This document shows positions 1-10,128 of a DNA stretch of 64,000 bases, in pieces. The notes beneath the pieces were generated by a model. That model saw nothing but the letters and a program-made list of their open reading frames with translations, was not told where the DNA came from and made no database searches. Origin of the DNA: Castor canadensis (taxonomy: Eukaryota > Chordata > Mammalia > Rodentia > Castoridae); assembly GCF_047511655.1 (NCBI RefSeq), contig NC_133395.1, positions 69,783,910 through 69,847,909 on the forward strand, given 5' to 3'. Made by a program: the position numbers and the translations under genes. Position 1 is the stretch's first letter; every line of letters begins with the position of its first letter.

Positions 1-335
1 ATGGCTTCAGCCCTTTCTGCTCTGGTTATTTTGGAGATAGGGTCTCTCTGTTTGCCTAGGCTGGTCTGGATTGTGGGCCTTACATCTTAGCTTCCTCCTG
101 TAGCTGGGATGATAGGCCTGCACCTCCATGCATAGCTTATTTCCATTGAGATAGGCTCTTACAAACTTTCTTTGCCCAGACTGGCTAGAAACTGCCATCC
201 TCCCAATCTTAGCCTCCCACGTAGCTATTGATTGAGAAGGGTCTCACAAACTTTTTGCCTGAGGTGGCCTAAAACCACAATCCTCTGGATCTCAACCTCC
301 CAGGTAACTAGGATTACTGGCATGAGCCACAAGTG
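1..335 (-). repeat. Array of three antisense B1-like SINE monomers
   Basis: Three successive blocks (about 20-125, 135-230 and 236-335) each read, in antisense, as a 7SL-derived B1-like monomer. Each has a 'gagatagg' or 'gagaagggtctca' start, a 'gcccaggctgg'-like core, a 'cctcccaggtagct' segment and a 'gatta...ggcatgagcca' end. The element may extend beyond the window start. Monomer limits are approximate. Confidence 0.75.
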
Positions 336-1093
336 CCTATCTATTTTATTAGGGTTTTTAAGGTACCAAGTTTTGTCTTTGGTGTTTCTCTGCATTTTTC
401 TATAACATTAAATCAGCTCTGTATTAATTCTCAATGCTGTGTAACAAATGACTGCAAACTGAGCAGTTTGAATGACATCATTTATTATCTTAAATCTGAG
501 AATACATTACTCAGCCCAGGGTAAGGTATGGATTGCTCGGATCAGGGTAGAACCATGCTTAAATGAAGGTGCTAGCAATAGGTAGCTGTTAGACATCAAC
601 AGTGGGGATATCCAAAGGAAACCTGAAATGGAAGATTCATCGGGGCCTTCAGTGCTTGAGGGGGAAAAATGTTAGGTAACAGGTAAATCTGGCTATGAGC
701 CAAGGAAATGTAAGTGTGTGTTGGTACATGCCTAGCAACCCATTGTTCTCTAGAGCTGAAACAACCAGATGCAAAGAAATTACACTCCATCCTTCCAGTT
801 ACTGAAAACAAAGGTAAAGACTTCCAAAGTCCACTGCCCAGGATCTAGTTCAAACTGGTTGGAGTGACCAAAATTTACCTTTGGGCCATTAACATGTTAT
901 TTGGATCTAGTTGTAACTGCAGATTTTCTTTCCCCACTGGTTTTCTTAGGTGATCATGGGAAATCAATGCACCAAATGATTCTTGAGGCATGCCATAATT
1001 CTTGTACAACTTCCATGTCAATCACTCCCCATAGGCTGGTCCCAGGGAGGGAGTTAAAACTCCAAGCCCTTCATACCTCAAAAAAAAAAAACC
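336..1093. other. Intergenic, no gene or clear repeat recognised
   Basis: AT-rich single-copy-looking DNA with no coding signal. It ends in an A-run (about 1080-1091) that forms the left flank of the L1 insertion that follows. Confidence 0.6.
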
Positions 1094-1099
1094 TGTGCT

Positions 1100-1240
1100 A
1101 GGATAGAGCATATCATCTGCAAATAGGAACAATTTGACCTGTTTCTTCTCTATTTGAATCCCTTGTATTTCTTTTTCCTGTCCTGCTGCTCTGGCTAGGA
1201 ATTCCAGCACTGTGTCAAATAAGAGTGGAGAGAGTGGACA
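1100..1240 (-). mobile_element. Inverted 5' segment of twin-primed L1, part 1 (RT region)
   Basis: The antisense translation gives an L1 ORF2 reverse-transcriptase stretch including the FADDM catalytic motif (about 1110-1130). The segment is the continuation of 6650-8008: the two halves join exactly once the provirus at 1241-6649 and one GACA copy are removed. The left end overlaps a candidate target-site duplication, tgtgctag at 1094-1101, matching 9211-9218. Confidence 0.85.
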
Positions 1241-1580
1241 TGTTGCAGGAGGGCTCAGAGACTGAGGGGGCACCAAAACTTTTGGGAAGCAAGTTTATTA
1301 AGCAAACCAAGAGCAACTCAGTGGACTCGTGTCCAAAGGCTGAGCCCTGAGAACAAAGGGGCTTTCCTTATATACCATTTAGAGCAGTTTACAGAAACAT
1401 GTGTGTGGGGGGGTACAGCTTGTCCCATACATTATCACATGTTATTTCATTGGTTGTTTTAACCTCTGGGGTGACATGGCCCTCCTCTGGTCTCCAGGTA
1501 ACAATCCCCAACTCTGGTTTTCCTTTGTTTCACTGTAACACTCATTAATCTCTCTTTCCCCTCCCTGTCTTGCTGTCACA
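1241..1580 (-). repeat. 3' LTR of the provirus
   Basis: Aligns along its whole length with 6306-6649. In antisense it starts TGTGACAG and ends in CAACA. A TATA-like element (antisense TATATAAG) lies at about 1367-1374 and a poly(A) signal (TTTATT on +, AATAAA in sense) at 1294-1299. Confidence 0.92.
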
Positions 1581-1592
1581 TTCCCCCTCTTT
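1581..1592 (-). promoter_or_regulatory. Polypurine tract of the provirus
   Basis: Directly upstream of the 3' LTR in proviral sense, the antisense strand reads AAAGAGGGGGAA. This is a typical plus-strand primer tract and confirms the orientation. Confidence 0.8.
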
Positions 1593-3035
1593 GATGCTTG
1601 GACCAACTTCTGGATCAAAGAGCATCATCTTGATAGGGACCACAGTACCGGGGGATTAGGCAGAGTAACACCAGGCATGCTTTTAAGACAAGGAATGTTG
1701 TCCCTATTAAGGTCTTGAATCCACCTGGGTTGAGAACCAGCTCCTAATAGGTCATGGGACTTTATCCCTTTCAGGTCTGCACAGGGACATGGGCAAGCTC
1801 TTTATCTTGTTGGTAATCTCTTTAATTACTTTTTCTCATCATCAACCTGTGAACAGCGGTTACTCAGATTGAGATTAAGTGCTACTGTAGCCAGCGGGTG
1901 AGGCTTCGTGAGATTGGAAGCCCCCACCACTGAGTCGCCTGAGTAGCACCATTGTAAAACTTCTCTCCCAAGCAGATCAAGTCCCTACTGGGGTGGAGAA
2001 TTGGCTTTTTGGGTGGGAGATACCGTAATTCCCAATAATAGATGGTTTTAGGAGCCAAATGCTCTCCCCGTGGCTGGGGGAGTGGTTTCATTAAAGGGCT
2101 CCTGTGGGTTTAGCTCCTTTGCCTCCCACGGCCAGTGGTCTCTCATGTTCGTCCTCCACAAACATAACATGAAGCTGCATCAGAGTTTGTGCTATGGACT
2201 CAGAGAGTGAGAGGAACAGGTTTTTGGTTGTAGCTGAGATGGGAAACTCACTTCGTGTCTTCTTGTAAGAAGAGTGAAAGGCTTGATATGAGGAGCTCTC
2301 ATGAGTGATCATGAGTTGAAAATGCAGCAAAGTACTAGGGTCTGTTTTCTTTCCGTAGATGAAAATGTCAAAGTTTTTCCCAACTTCCCAGCCTGTTTCA
2401 TTGAGGTTTAAAATAGTGAAATTTACAGGGTTACAGGTGCCAAGAGTGCAGTCGGGAGTTGCTTTCCTTTTTGTAAAAGAGTGGCAGTTCCATGTGGGGT
2501 ATGGATTCCCCTTTTAGCCAAGTTGCCCACCTTTCACAACCCTAATAAGGCCAGTAGTGGTGTTCATAGTACACACAACCGGATGTCCCACTGTTACCAT
2601 TTGGGCTTATATACTTGTCATTTAACCTGTAGGTCCTTTCCCAGGCTAAGGCCTGGTGTCTTTAGCTATTGCGGCACACGCATCAAAGTACATTGACACA
2701 GGTGTGTTGGGTCATTAACCTGGGTGCGGTTAACGAGCTTCCCAATGCCGGTGAAGCTCTGGACCTCTCGCCATTGCTCTCGAGGGCAATAGATGGGGTT
2801 AAACAGATACACTGACCATCATGAAAGCACACTGAGTAGGTGGTATGGCTGTGGTGCATGACCCAACAATGGTGCCTGCACAAGAATAGTAAGTAAGGGA
2901 AACCAGAGTTTTGGTAACAGCGTTCCCTGCTTGGGTAGTGTGTGTACATGAGTCACAGTCCAAAGCCTGGGGGTTCCCAGGTAGAAAACTGACCAAGATT
3001 AGTAAGAAGAATACACAGAACGGACTTATCCTCAA
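1593..3035 (-). pseudogene. env remnant of the provirus
   Basis: The antisense frame opening at 3035 begins with a hydrophobic signal-peptide-like segment of about 25 residues, followed by a Cys-rich surface-unit N-terminus (CDSC at about 2960), and stays open to 2799. Further surface-unit-like pieces are legible at 2091-2330 and 1882-2091 in other frames. Toward the 3' LTR only a short coiled, transmembrane-subunit-like stretch can be guessed (about 1795-1845). The fusion peptide and membrane anchor were not found. The start overlaps the region just downstream of integrase, as in gammaretroviruses. Multiple stops and frame changes make it non-functional. Confidence 0.7.
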
Positions 3036-3199
3036 AGGTGAGATGGGCGACTCTTCAAGCTTCCACCGTGTGTAGACTAGTCAGCTTCCAGAGTGACTAG
3101 AGCAGAGATGATGTCACATCATTCATGGTCTTCTGTTGTCGCCTGGGAAGTGGGGTTGTGTTGAGGCAGGGTGCTAGTGTTTTGCAAGTGATCTTGTAT

Positions 3200-4262
3200 G
3201 GTGAGACCAGATCAGGGATGCACTCCCATTCAAGGGAAGCTGGCTTCACTCGGCTGTGGTGGATCCAGGGAACAATCTACCTTAACTGCAGTGGGGTGGA
3301 CAAAATAACAAAAAAGAGCCCCTCCATTGGGGCTCTATGGTTGAACATCTCATTTCTTTACCCAAACAGTGTCCCCTGGTTTATAAGAGTGTGTGGGAGT
3401 TGTCAGGCTAACAGAGTCTTTCTCTTACCCAGTCACTGATTTGTGAGGGACAAATCAAGGGCTTGTATCTGTTGTCTCAGGGTGAGGTCACCTATTTTCT
3501 TAAGGTCCCCTCTCAGGCCCTTGACTAAAGCATTTCAAAAGGGGAGAGACCCGTCTGTTTGGTGGGGCTTGACCTCATCCTGAGCAAGGCTATGGGCAGT
3601 AATTGATCCCATAGTAGGTGGATCTCCTGGCATAGTTTTTTTAATTGTAATTTTTAGAGTCTTGTTTATACGTTTTATTTTTCCTGAACTCTGGGGGTGG
3701 TAGGCCATGTGTAGCTTTTAAGTTATGTTTAATCTCTTACCCATTAACTGTACTACCCTTCAGCCACAAAGTCTGGCCCATTGTCTGACCCAACAGCAAA
3801 GGTAATCTGAATTGAGGGATGATTTTCTTCAACAAGCACCTGGCCACTTTTTGGGCTTTCTCAGTCTGAGTGGGAAAGCTTTTTATCCATCCTGAGAAGG
3901 TATAGACAAACACCAGCAAACATCAGGGATTGTTTCTGGCTCACAGACTATACCTTTCATGTATTATCTTACTTATGCTGGAGAGCTTGGGGACATAAAA
4001 ATGCTGAGCCAAGGTGGTCTCAAGAACTATTTGTTCTGAGTGAGTTCCTTCATGGAACTGCTTGACAAATATGGGAGCCAGTGACTCAGGTATGGCAATG
4101 GGGCCATCAGTAAACTTCCACCATCTGTTAGGTAGAAAATTTCCTCCTTCAGTCTCAAACCAAGCCTGTTCTTGTGAAGTGTGCCATAGGTCCCATTCAG
4201 ATAAGGGGCACAGGAACAAGGAAGCTGTCAGGAGGCTGAGGTTTGTCCTCCTGTGAGGGCTG
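3200..4262 (-). pseudogene. Integrase-region remnant of pol
   Basis: The antisense translations show three integrase parts in order. The N-terminal zinc-binding region (3941-4267) keeps the HEGTH histidine pair, but its cysteine pair is lost to a Tyr substitution and a stop. The core (3737-3919) has the VFVYTFSGW strand. The second-catalytic-Asp motif (DNGP type) near 3770-3790 is legible only in a shifted frame. The C-terminal part (about 3200-3370) carries the WIHHSRVKPA ending typical of gammaretroviral integrase. This is an inactive relic. Confidence 0.85.
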
Positions 4263-5214
4263 CTCACTTGGCTTCCCTATCAGCCTTTTGATTTCCCTGA
4301 ACAGTTGCTGTCTCCCCCTTCTGGTGCCCTTGGCAGTGTATGACTGCTACTCGCTTAGGGGCCCATACATCTTTCAGTAATTTTAGAACTTTTTGTCCGT
4401 ATTTAACAATTTTTATTCCTGAGTTAGAAGCCCCAACTGGCAGTGGTTGTGTTTTTAATGACAGCGTCCAGAGTCACTACTGCATATCCTGCAAAACATT
4501 GTCATTTTGGACAAAGCTGTTGCCATCCATGAAATACTCAACATCTGGAAGACTAATAGGCTGGTTGGTCAAGGCTGGTAAGCTGGAGAACACCTCATCC
4601 ATAATCTCTAAACAGTCATGCTCTGGTGGGGCCTGAATTAATCCATAATAAGGTAGCTGGGTTTAGAGTCTTAATTACCTGTAGCTGGACATATGGGTTT
4701 TTACATAACATGCTTTGGTATTTGACCATTTGGGAGTTTGTTAACCAATAATTTTCTTTATTTTTCATGAGAGTCAAAACAGAGTGGGGAACTCAGACTG
4801 TGAGTTTTTGTCTCAAAGTAAGTTTGTCTGCTTCAACCACAAAGACAGCAGTAGCTGCCAGAGTGCATAGGCAGGGCAGCCAGCCTGGGGAAACTGCATC
4901 AAGTTGCTTTGATAAATAGGCCACCAGGCAGTGCCAGGAACCTAGCAGCTGGGTCAAGACTTCTACAGCTCCCAGTCTCTCATGTACACATAGGAAGCAG
5001 GGCTGTATCATACCTGGCAGAGCCAGAGCAGGGGCATTTAGGAGTGCCCTCTAAATTTTCTTAAAGGCCTTTTTTTTTGCTTTTCTCCCCATACCACGTG
5101 TTCCTGCTCTCCCCCCTTTGTGGCTTTATAAAGAGGTTTTGCTAAGAGAGAGTAATTGGGGATCCAGATCTGGTGGAAATCTACAGCTCCTAGAAATTCT
5201 CTAATCTGTATGGT
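4263..5214 (-). pseudogene. RT thumb/connection and RNase H remnant of pol
   Basis: The antisense frame reads the end of a gammaretroviral reverse transcriptase (IREFLGAVDFHQIWIPNYS at about 5150-5208) followed by the connection region (AYLSKQLDAVSPGW, about 4875-4915). A broken RNase H domain comes next, with a DG..SFV active-site-like strand near 4500 and an HCQGHQKG motif near 4320. The RT fingers and palm, including the YxDD site, are absent upstream. Frame changes occur at about 4790 and 5010. Confidence 0.8.
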
Positions 5215-5600
5215 AGCACATAAGGGGGGCGGGGACTCCTCAGGGTCCCCCATTAATATGGGTTTTTTTTGGCTTTTTACATTTTTCCCTGTACTTGGAA
5301 GCTGCTGCTGCCCTGGCAACCATAACTTTATGTGCTTTCTCTAGGTGGGGCTCTAGCCACATGGGCTGACTGAGGACTGCACTCTGCCAGCAGTCAATAT
5401 AAGAAACCATGTTGGTGCTCCAGGCACCCCTACAACCACTTCAAAAACTCTATTGACTGTGACCTAATCTAATGACCCCTCCAAGGGCTATCCCACACCA
5501 AAAGCAGGCCAATCTATTTCACAGAAGGTCCTAAGCTTTTGGGAGTCAGTTTGACCCAGTAATCTCCATTAAATCCCCTCTTAAAATTCTAGGGGGGGTG
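5215..5600 (-). pseudogene. gag matrix remnant, fused in frame to pol
   Basis: The antisense translations contain the LRTFCEIDWPAFGVG matrix motif (about 5500-5545) and then a mangled continuation. A proline-rich tract (GDPEESPPPLCA, 5215-5250) runs without interruption into the RT thumb sequence. Capsid, nucleocapsid, protease and most of RT are missing between the two. Whether this deletion is unique to this copy is unknown. Confidence 0.75.
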
Positions 5601-6283
5601 TTCTTACTCTGACCTCCCCCCATTCTTCCCATTCACCAGACATCTAGACAGAGACAAAGACAGAAGTGATGAGGGCTGTGGAGAGGAGGTAAGGGGTCCT
5701 CCTCTCCAGCACACAGGGGAAAACAAATAACACTACTTGCTTCTTCTGTCTCTGGCTGCTCCCCTCACAGGGATTTAGGTATCTCTTGGCCATAGTGAGT
5801 TCATATAAGCCCTGGACAGTAGGCCTTGTTAGGGCTCACCCTAGACCATATGACTTCACCATGGACTCACAGATCAGGGCTCCACACTTGTTTCACAACC
5901 AGGCTATATCTCAGGCTTGCACTTTCACAACTCTCACACAACACAGTACTTCCACCCCACTCCCTGAACCTGAAAGATACGGTTTTACCCCCAAAAAGGG
6001 TATTACTCAGGTGCCTTGTGAGAGTTGATCAGACTCCTCTTCTGCCTCCTGAGGCAGTCCTGAATTTGAACCTGGGTTCTTACCAGTCTGATGAGTGAGC
6101 TCCCAGGTTGGTTCCTGAGCCTTTCCAGGTTCCTTTGTGCAACCAGAACTCACTTCCTCGGCTCATTGGAAGAGAGCTCCCTCCCCAGATCAACATGGTC
6201 CAGTAGCACCTGGCAGGGGCAGCCCTCCAGGCAGGCTGGGGACATTGAATCAGTGACAAGGAGATAAAAACACCACCCTCCAA
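5601..6283 (-). other. Proviral leader region, no ORF recognised
   Basis: Lies between the primer-binding site and the gag remnant in proviral sense. Open stretches here show no match to a family I know. It is probably the packaging/leader region plus the degraded gag start. Confidence 0.5.
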
Positions 6284-6301
6284 ATCTCAGGTGGGCCTCC
6301 A
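6284..6301 (-). promoter_or_regulatory. Primer-binding site, probably tRNA-Thr
   Basis: Four bases after the 5' LTR end, the antisense strand reads TGGAGGCCCACCTGAGAT. As I recall the 3' end of mammalian tRNA-Thr (TGT), it is complementary at about 15 of 18 positions. The amino-acid assignment is tentative; the position and TGG start are clear. Confidence 0.6.
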
Positions 6302-6305
6302 GAAA

Positions 6306-6649
6306 TGTTGCTGGAGGGCTCAGACAGAGACTGGAGGGCACCAAAGCTTTCAGGAAGCAAGTTTATTAAGCAAGCCAGCAGCAACTCAGCAGACTCATGT
6401 CTAAAGGCTGAGCCCTGAGAACAAAGGGGGCTTTCCTTACATACCATTTAGAGCAAGTTACAGAATTGTCGGGGGGGTTGCGTGCAGATTGTCCCATACA
6501 TAATCACATGTTATTTCATTGACTCTTTTAGCCTCTGGGGCAATGTGACCCTCCTCTGGTCTCCAGGCAACATTCCCCAACTCTGGTTTTCCTTTGTTTT
6601 ACTTTAGCACTCTTAAATCTCTCTTCCCTCTCCCTGCCTTCCTGCCACA
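6306..6649 (-). repeat. 5' LTR of the provirus
   Basis: Homologous to 1241-1580. In antisense it starts TGTGGCAGG and ends CAACA. The poly(A) signal (TTTATT on +) is at 6362-6367. At the position of the TATA-like element of the other LTR this copy reads TATGTAAG, so the promoter element of the LTR that would drive the provirus is damaged. Confidence 0.92.
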
Positions 6650-8008
6650 GACACCCTTGCCTCTTTCTTGATTTGTGACGAAATGGCTTCAGTTTTTCCC
6701 CATTTAGTACAATGTTGGCTATAGGTTTGTCATATACAGCCTTTATAAAGTTAAGGAATGTGCCTTCTGTTCCTAATTTCCTCAGAGCTTTTATCATGAA
6801 AGGATGTGGAATTTTGTTGAAGGTTATGATGATATGGTTTTTGTCATTGATTCTGTTTATGTGTTGTATTTTGCTTTATAGATTTGCAAATGTTGTAACA
6901 CCCTAGCATCCCTGGAATGAAACCTACTTAATCATGGTATGTGATCTTTTTAATGCATTGTTGGATTCTGTTAAGAAGGATTTTATTGAGGATTTTTGCA
7001 TCTATGTTTATCAGAGATATTGACCCATAATGTTCTTTCTTTTTTTTTTTTTGATGCATCTTTACCTGGCTTTAGTATTACAGTAATACTGGCTTGGTAG
7101 AATGTGTTTGGTAGTATTGTTTCCTTTTGTACTTTATGGAATAATTTCAGGAGCAGTGGTGTTAGTTCTTCTTTAAAGATCTGGTAGAATTCACCAGGAC
7201 CTGGGCTTTTTTGTTGTTGTTGGAAGGTTCTTTTTAACTGCTTCAGTCTTACTGCTTGTTGCAGATCTCTTTAAGTTTTTTAATGACTTCTTGGTTCAAT
7301 TTTGATGAGTCACATGTATCAAGAAATTTATCTATTTCTTCTTCATTTTCCAATTTGCTAGAGAATAGGTTTTTAAAGTATTCTGACATGATCATCTGAA
7401 TTTCTTTGGTATCTTTTGTAATATTCCCTTTTCATCACTGATTTTTTAATTTGGGTGTTTTCCTTCTTTTTAATTTTGCTAGAGGTTTGTTGATCTTGTT
7501 TGTTTTTTTTCAAAGAAGCTGCTTTTTGTTTTGTTGATTTATTGTATTGTTTTTTTGGGTTTTCAATTCATTGATTTCTGCCCTGATTTTTATCTTCTTT
7601 TTCTGTCTATTTTTGGGTTGACTTGCTCTTGTTTTCATAAAAGTTTGAGATGTATCATCAGATTATCTGAGATCTCTTTAGTTTCTGATGTAGGTGCTCA
7701 TGGCTATAAACTTCTCTTTTAAGACTGACTTTTCTGTGTCCCCCAGGTTCTGGTAAGTTGTAGTCTCACTTTCATTTGAATCTAGGAATTTTAAAATTCT
7801 TTCCCAGTCTCTTCATTGACCCATTGATCATTCCAAATGTGCTGTTCCATCCCCATGAGTTTGAATGATTTTGTGGTTTTCCTTGCCATTGATTTCTAAT
7901 TTTATTCCATTCTGGTCTGTTAAGATACAGAGTATTATTTCAATTTTTTTGTATTTGTTGAAGTTTGCTTTATGACCTAGGATGTGGTCTGTTTTTTGAC
8001 AGTATACA
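6650..8008 (-). mobile_element. Inverted 5' segment of twin-primed L1, part 2 (endonuclease to RT)
   Basis: Antisense translation gives L1 ORF2. The end of the endonuclease domain (HILGHKANFNKYKKIEI, about 7930-7985) is followed by the linker and early RT ([12 protein letters not shown] near 6790). It continues at 1100-1240 beyond the nested provirus. Many stops; non-coding. Confidence 0.85.
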
Positions 8009-9205
8009 TCTGACAAGGGATTAATAACCACAATATACAGGAAGCTCAAGAAACTAACCTCTCAAAGAATCAACAATCTGCTGGATAAACAGGCAAATAA
8101 ATTGAACAGACAATTCTCAAAAGAAGTACAAATGGCCAATAATCATGTGAAGAAATGCTCAACATCCTTGACCATAAAGGAAATGAAAATGACAATGACA
8201 TTGTGATTCACAGTCAAAATGGCTGTCATCAATAACACAAATAACAATAAATGTTGACAAGGATGTGGGGAAAATGGGACACTTCTACACAGTGGGAATG
8301 TAAATTAGTGCAACCACTATGGAAAGCAATATGGACATCCCTCAAAAAACTAAAAATAGAACTACCATAAGATGCAGTGATGCCGCTCCTGGGTATATAT
8401 CCAAAAGTATGTGCTCCAGGATATGATAGAGTCACTTGCATACCCAGTGTGGAGTTTTATTCAGCCATAAAGAAGAATGTTGTTTGAAGGTAAATGGATG
8501 AAACTGGAGAACTTCATGTTAAGTGTAGTAAGACAGGCTCAAAAAGTCAAAGGTTGCATGTTTTCCCTCAAACATGCAAGCTAGACCTATAAGTTAAAAG
8601 TATATATAGATACAGGTATGATCATACACACACACACACACACATATACACACATATATGTAGTAAGAGTGAACAAAATTGTATTAGTGAGTCTGTCTGA
8701 GGGAACTATGGAAAGTGGGAGAGGTAAAGAAAATGTTAAAGAATGAAAAATATTAAAATAACCATCTCTATATGAATATAATATAATGCACTGTACTATA
8801 AGATGTTGAATATTAGTGGAGCATAGTATAGAGAACAAATAAGCAATGGGGGGTGGGGAAGAAGGGGTTAATTTGATTAAAGTATGATATATATACAGGC
8901 CCATACCAAGATGAAACCCCCTTGAACTATCAATGTATACTTTTTAAAAAATGAAGGACAGGAGGGAAAAACAGGTCTTTTCCAAGGGTGGTATGAGTGG
9001 AAGGTGGGTGGGCACAAGTAAAGGGAGAATGAGAGTGAATATGGTGGATGTATTTTGTATTCATACATGAAAACAGAAGAATGAAACTTGTTGAAATTGT
9101 TCTAAGAAGGGGAGAGAGAATAACTAAGATATATTGTTAACACATATGTAAATATCACAATGTATTCCATGTACAACTATTATATGCTAATAAAATTTTT
9201 TTTAA
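8009..9205 (+). mobile_element. Sense 3' segment of the same L1 (ORF2 end and 3' UTR)
   Basis: At about 8009 the L1 switches from antisense to sense. The first bases encode the late ORF2 segment (DKGLIT... type), followed by the C-terminal Cys-rich region and a 3' UTR containing a (CA)n tract. It ends in an AATAAA-like tail at 9190-9205. The candidate target duplication tgtgctag follows at 9211-9218. Inverted upstream segment plus sense 3' segment is the classic twin-priming product. Confidence 0.85.
8622..8656 (+). repeat. (CA)n microsatellite within the L1 3' UTR
   Basis: A run of about 11 CA units followed by imperfect TA/CA units. The 3' UTR at 51640-51690 has a similar CA-rich tract, so this is a family feature that may expand. 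Confidence 0.85.
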
Positions 9206-9321
9206 CAGTATGTGCTAGTGTGGAAATAATTCTCATTCTTAACCTCTCTGGGACAACCCAGAGAAGATTTCAGCTCTAAAAGTGCCTTTCTGTTCTATTA
9301 AACTTCACTGCTCTTAATAAA

Positions 9322-10128
9322 ATGTTTTTTTTAAGGATATATTCATTATGGGGGGGGTTCATAGTGACAATTCCAATTAGTCTTGTAGTGTGCATTACTT
9401 ACATTGCCCCCATCATCTCTCCCCCTCAATCTCCTCCCCACCCCAACTAAAGCAATTGTCAGAAGTTTCTTAGTTCTGTTTCATATAGATATATGAAGTC
9501 CATCTACCATATACCATCACTTTAATCTCCTTCCTCCATCCCCCCCCACTAGTACCCTCCAACCCCCCCCACACTATACCTATTTTACAGCCTTGGTTTT
9601 CATTATTAATATTTAAGTTGATGTTCAAAGGTGTCTCAATGTATGCCCACTGTGGTTATACTTTGCTTTGGTCCATTCAACCCCTTCCATTACTCTCCTT
9701 TACCATTTTACCTCCCATCCTCCCCCTTCTTTTTTCTGTGGTACTGGGAATTGAATTCAAGGTCTCATGCATGCGAGGCAAACACTAAACCACTGAGCTA
9801 CATCCCCAGCCCCCTACCCCCATTTTATATTATGTGATATTACAGATGCTCTTTCATTCTCTTTTCCTTTCCCTCTTCCTCCAAGTTCCATCAAGTAGTC
9901 CCACTATTTCAAACATGTTCTGCATCTGAGTTTGTATATGATCATGCTTGTTTTTGTGTATATGTTTATTTTTGGATCTGTCTTCCATGAATGAGAGAAA
10001 ATATGCAGCTTTTGTGTTTCTGAGCCTGCCTGCTTCACTTAACATGATGTCCTTCAATTGCATCCCTTTACCTTCAAACCCCATGTCATTATTCTTATGG
10101 CTGAGTAACATTCCATTTTTACTACTCT
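9322..10128 (-). mobile_element. 5'-truncated L1, antisense, older subfamily
   Basis: Begins with a T-run at 9323-9330 and a C-rich 3' UTR, then reads in antisense as the ORF2 C-terminus (about 9960-10125). Interrupted by an ID-like SINE at 9728-9815. No intact frame. Confidence 0.75.
9728..9815 (-). repeat. ID-like tRNA-derived SINE
   Basis: Antisense copy: T-rich tail, then gtggtactgggaattgaa, ctcatgcatgcgaggcaa and ctgagctacatccccagc. Inserted into the L1 at 9322-10128. Confidence 0.85.

Larger units (their letters stand above)
1241..6649 (-). mobile_element. Degraded class I endogenous retrovirus (gammaretrovirus-like), nested in an L1
   Basis: A provirus in antisense orientation, bounded by two LTRs of about 340 bp (1241-1580 and 6306-6649). 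It is flanked by a 4-bp target duplication GACA (1237-1240 and 6650-6653), the size expected of gammaretrovirus-type integrase. Both ends have the TG...CA form. In its own sense the order is 5' LTR, primer-binding site, gag matrix remnant, RT thumb/connection and RNase H, integrase, env remnant, polypurine tract, 3' LTR. At 5.4 kb it is shorter than a typical 8-9 kb provirus because most of gag, all of protease and the catalytic part of RT are missing. Every reading frame is broken by stops and frameshifts, so no product is expected. By eye the LTRs differ at roughly one position in ten, which suggests an old insertion. Relatives elsewhere in the genome could show whether the deletion is family-wide. 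Confidence 0.92.

Noticed and set aside
1022..1276. 84-codon ORF mixing RT motif and other sequence
   Set aside because: Spans the junction between the L1 fragment and the proviral LTR; a chimera of two mobile elements.
8622..8656. Possible CRISPR-like or satellite array
   Set aside because: Simple CA microsatellite in an L1 3' UTR; no repeat-spacer structure anywhere in the window, which is eukaryotic.
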